Origin: Aquimarina sp. BL5
GTDB taxonomy: Bacteria; Bacteroidota; Bacteroidia; Flavobacteriales; Flavobacteriaceae
Direction of reading: 5' to 3'
Length of the DNA: 64,000 bases
Assembly (NCBI RefSeq): GCF_003443675.1
Contig: NZ_CP031963.1
Coordinates: 2,565,501-2,629,500, forward strand
Below the pieces are notes generated by a model. The model saw only the letters and a list, made by a program, of their open reading frames with translations, made no database searches and was not told the origin of the DNA. The translations under genes and the position numbers were made by a program. This document shows, piece by piece, positions 63,165 to 64,000 of the stretch; the first letter of the stretch is position 1; every line of letters begins with the position of its first letter.

Positions 63165-63365
63165 ATGGCAATTGTTAAAGTAATAGAAGTAATAGCAACC
63201 TCAGAAAAAGGTTGGGAAGATGCAGCAAAAAATGGAATAAAAGAAGCTAGTAAAACAGTGAAAAACATTAAATCTGCGTGGGTCTCGGATCAAAAAATGA
63301 TTATTAAGGATAATGAAATTTCTGCATATAGAGTTATTCTTAAAATATCTTTCGAGATAAATTAA
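63165..63365 (+). CDS. Dodecin
   Basis: This 66-residue protein matches dodecin: a short strand MAIVKVIEVIATSEKGWEDA, an amphipathic helix GIKEASKTVKNI and two strands (AWVSDQKMIIKDNEI then AYRVILKISFEI). Dodecins form dodecamers that bind flavins and buffer them. Length is typical. It is monocistronic and closed by a perfect terminator. Confidence 0.93.
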   Translation: MAIVKVIEVIATSEKGWEDAAKNGIKEASKTVKNIKSAWVSDQKMIIKDNEISAYRVILKISFEIN

Positions 63366-63381
63366 AAATATATTGCTTAGT

Positions 63382-63418
63382 GTAAAAAGCATCTTAATAG
63401 TATTAGGATGCTTTTTAC
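63382..63418 (+). terminator. Terminator of the dodecin gene
   Basis: GTAAAAAGCATC (63382-63393) pairs with GATGCTTTTTAC (63407-63418), and inner bases extend the stem to a very short loop. T-runs follow. It lies 16 bases after the dodecin stop. Confidence 0.88.
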
Positions 63419-63936
63419 GTTTTTAAATACTGTTAGAAATCATCAAAGTGAAACATTTCTATGTTATCATAATAATTTTATTCTTTACAATTGATAAAGA
63501 TCATAATAAGCAATCTATAGTTTAAGCTTATTTACTTTATGATCCTGTTGTATCGTATATATGTAATGAATTATAAATAGAAAGTATTTTAGGTTTCAGA
63601 AATCGATCTACCTAATAAAATTTTTCAAGAACAAAACCTTACTATATTATCTACGTAAACAATAGGTATAAAAATATTCCAGAAGGGAAGTAAATCAAGC
63701 AGTTAAACAATCAAATGAAGATTATTCTTACAAAATTACAACGTTTTCGTTATCAAAATTACTGTTTTACCATAAAAAACTGGTGTTATATTTTCAATGA
63801 AACATAATATTTTCCGTAAATACCTTGTCAAAAAAGGTAATCCTTTGATAAATCGATAAAAATATTGTATTAAAACTTGTATTTTTGCATTTAATCTCAC
63901 GTTTTATTACATTTAATTCACCTAAATCAATACACC
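63419..63936. other. AT-rich intergenic region before the last gene
   Basis: After the dodecin terminator no ORF is visible in 518 bases. A TATTTTTG box at 63880-63887 may be the -7 element of the next gene. I find no tRNA, CRISPR or long repeat. Confidence 0.4.
63880..63887 (+). promoter_or_regulatory. Putative -7 box of the last gene
   Basis: TATTTTTG fits TAnnTTTG and lies 49 bases before the GTG at 63937. A good -33 element is missing at the expected spacing. Confidence 0.35.
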
Positions 63937-64000
63937 GTGAGAAAAATACTACAATTTTTGTTTTTAGTAATGTCGCCCGTTTTATTTGCGCAACTTCCGC
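63937..64000 (+). CDS. Secreted protein, 3' end outside the window
   Basis: A GTG at 63937 opens a frame that runs off the window: the visible 21 codons give a basic start, a hydrophobic core and a likely cleavage site (VRKILQFLFLVM then FAQLP), a normal signal peptide. It begins a gene for an exported protein, and nothing more can be said. Confidence 0.6.
   Translation, partial: MRKILQFLFLVMSPVLFAQLP

Overview
The window looks like chromosomal DNA of a marine or gliding flavobacterium (phylum Bacteroidota, class Flavobacteriia; an Aquimarina-like organism would fit, but the genus cannot be proven from sequence alone). The evidence is low GC, TAnnTTTG-type promoter boxes, type IX secretion parts (a sorting-tail exoprotein, PorG, a PorP/SprF protein), the CBS-nadK-porG-uppS-bamA-ompH-ompH gene order, and a folK-deoxynucleoside kinase fusion.

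Bases 1 to about 13480 are accessory. The left part (1-3423) carries the C-terminal part of a cytosine methyltransferase, a RecA-like ATPase, a membrane coiled-coil protein and a small unknown gene, and resembles a prophage or other mobile element. Next come a DNase I-fold phosphohydrolase and a membrane TPR protein (3628-5557, + strand). Facing them is the most interesting part of the window: a tight four-gene operon on the - strand (13102 down to 5570). It encodes a C-5 cytosine methyltransferase, a 957-residue protein with two GHKL ATPase domains (MORC/Hsp90-like at the N-terminus, histidine-kinase-like at the C-terminus), a 588-residue protein with a response-regulator receiver-like N-terminus, and an OLD-like AAA ATPase with a TOPRIM-like C-terminus. 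I read this as a candidate restriction or defence system that joins self-methylation to a two-component-like relay and a nuclease. The island stops at the 3' end of a tRNA-Leu gene, a common integration site.

From 13481 to 26403 the content is housekeeping and surface genes: tRNA-Leu, tRNA-Gly, mutS, a secreted purple-acid-phosphatase-like enzyme with a type IX sorting tail, a SpoU RNA methyltransferase, a membrane protein, an M19 dipeptidase lipoprotein, folK-dNK, a queuosine-precursor transporter and an AsmA-family protein.

Bases 26802-32895 hold three tandem copies of a two-gene cassette. Each has a secreted beta-helix-like protein of about 420 residues followed by a secreted helical protein of about 146 residues, and ends in its own hairpin terminator. 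The pair looks like a co-evolving secreted module of unknown function.

From 32957 to the end the genes are mostly core: a LysE-type exporter, a PLP decarboxylase, DUF2797, a GH3 protein, clpX-clpP-tig, a small YvlD/holin-4-like membrane protein, a FadL-type porin with an SGNH lipoprotein, an alpha/beta hydrolase, pdxJ, the CBS-nadK-porG-uppS-bamA-ompH-ompH run, murI, a small secreted zincin, a LytTR two-component pair, a VWA lipoprotein with a rhodanese-like protein, PorP/SprF, an Nfu scaffold with duplicated N-domains, and dodecin. The window ends inside a new secreted-protein gene that starts at a GTG.
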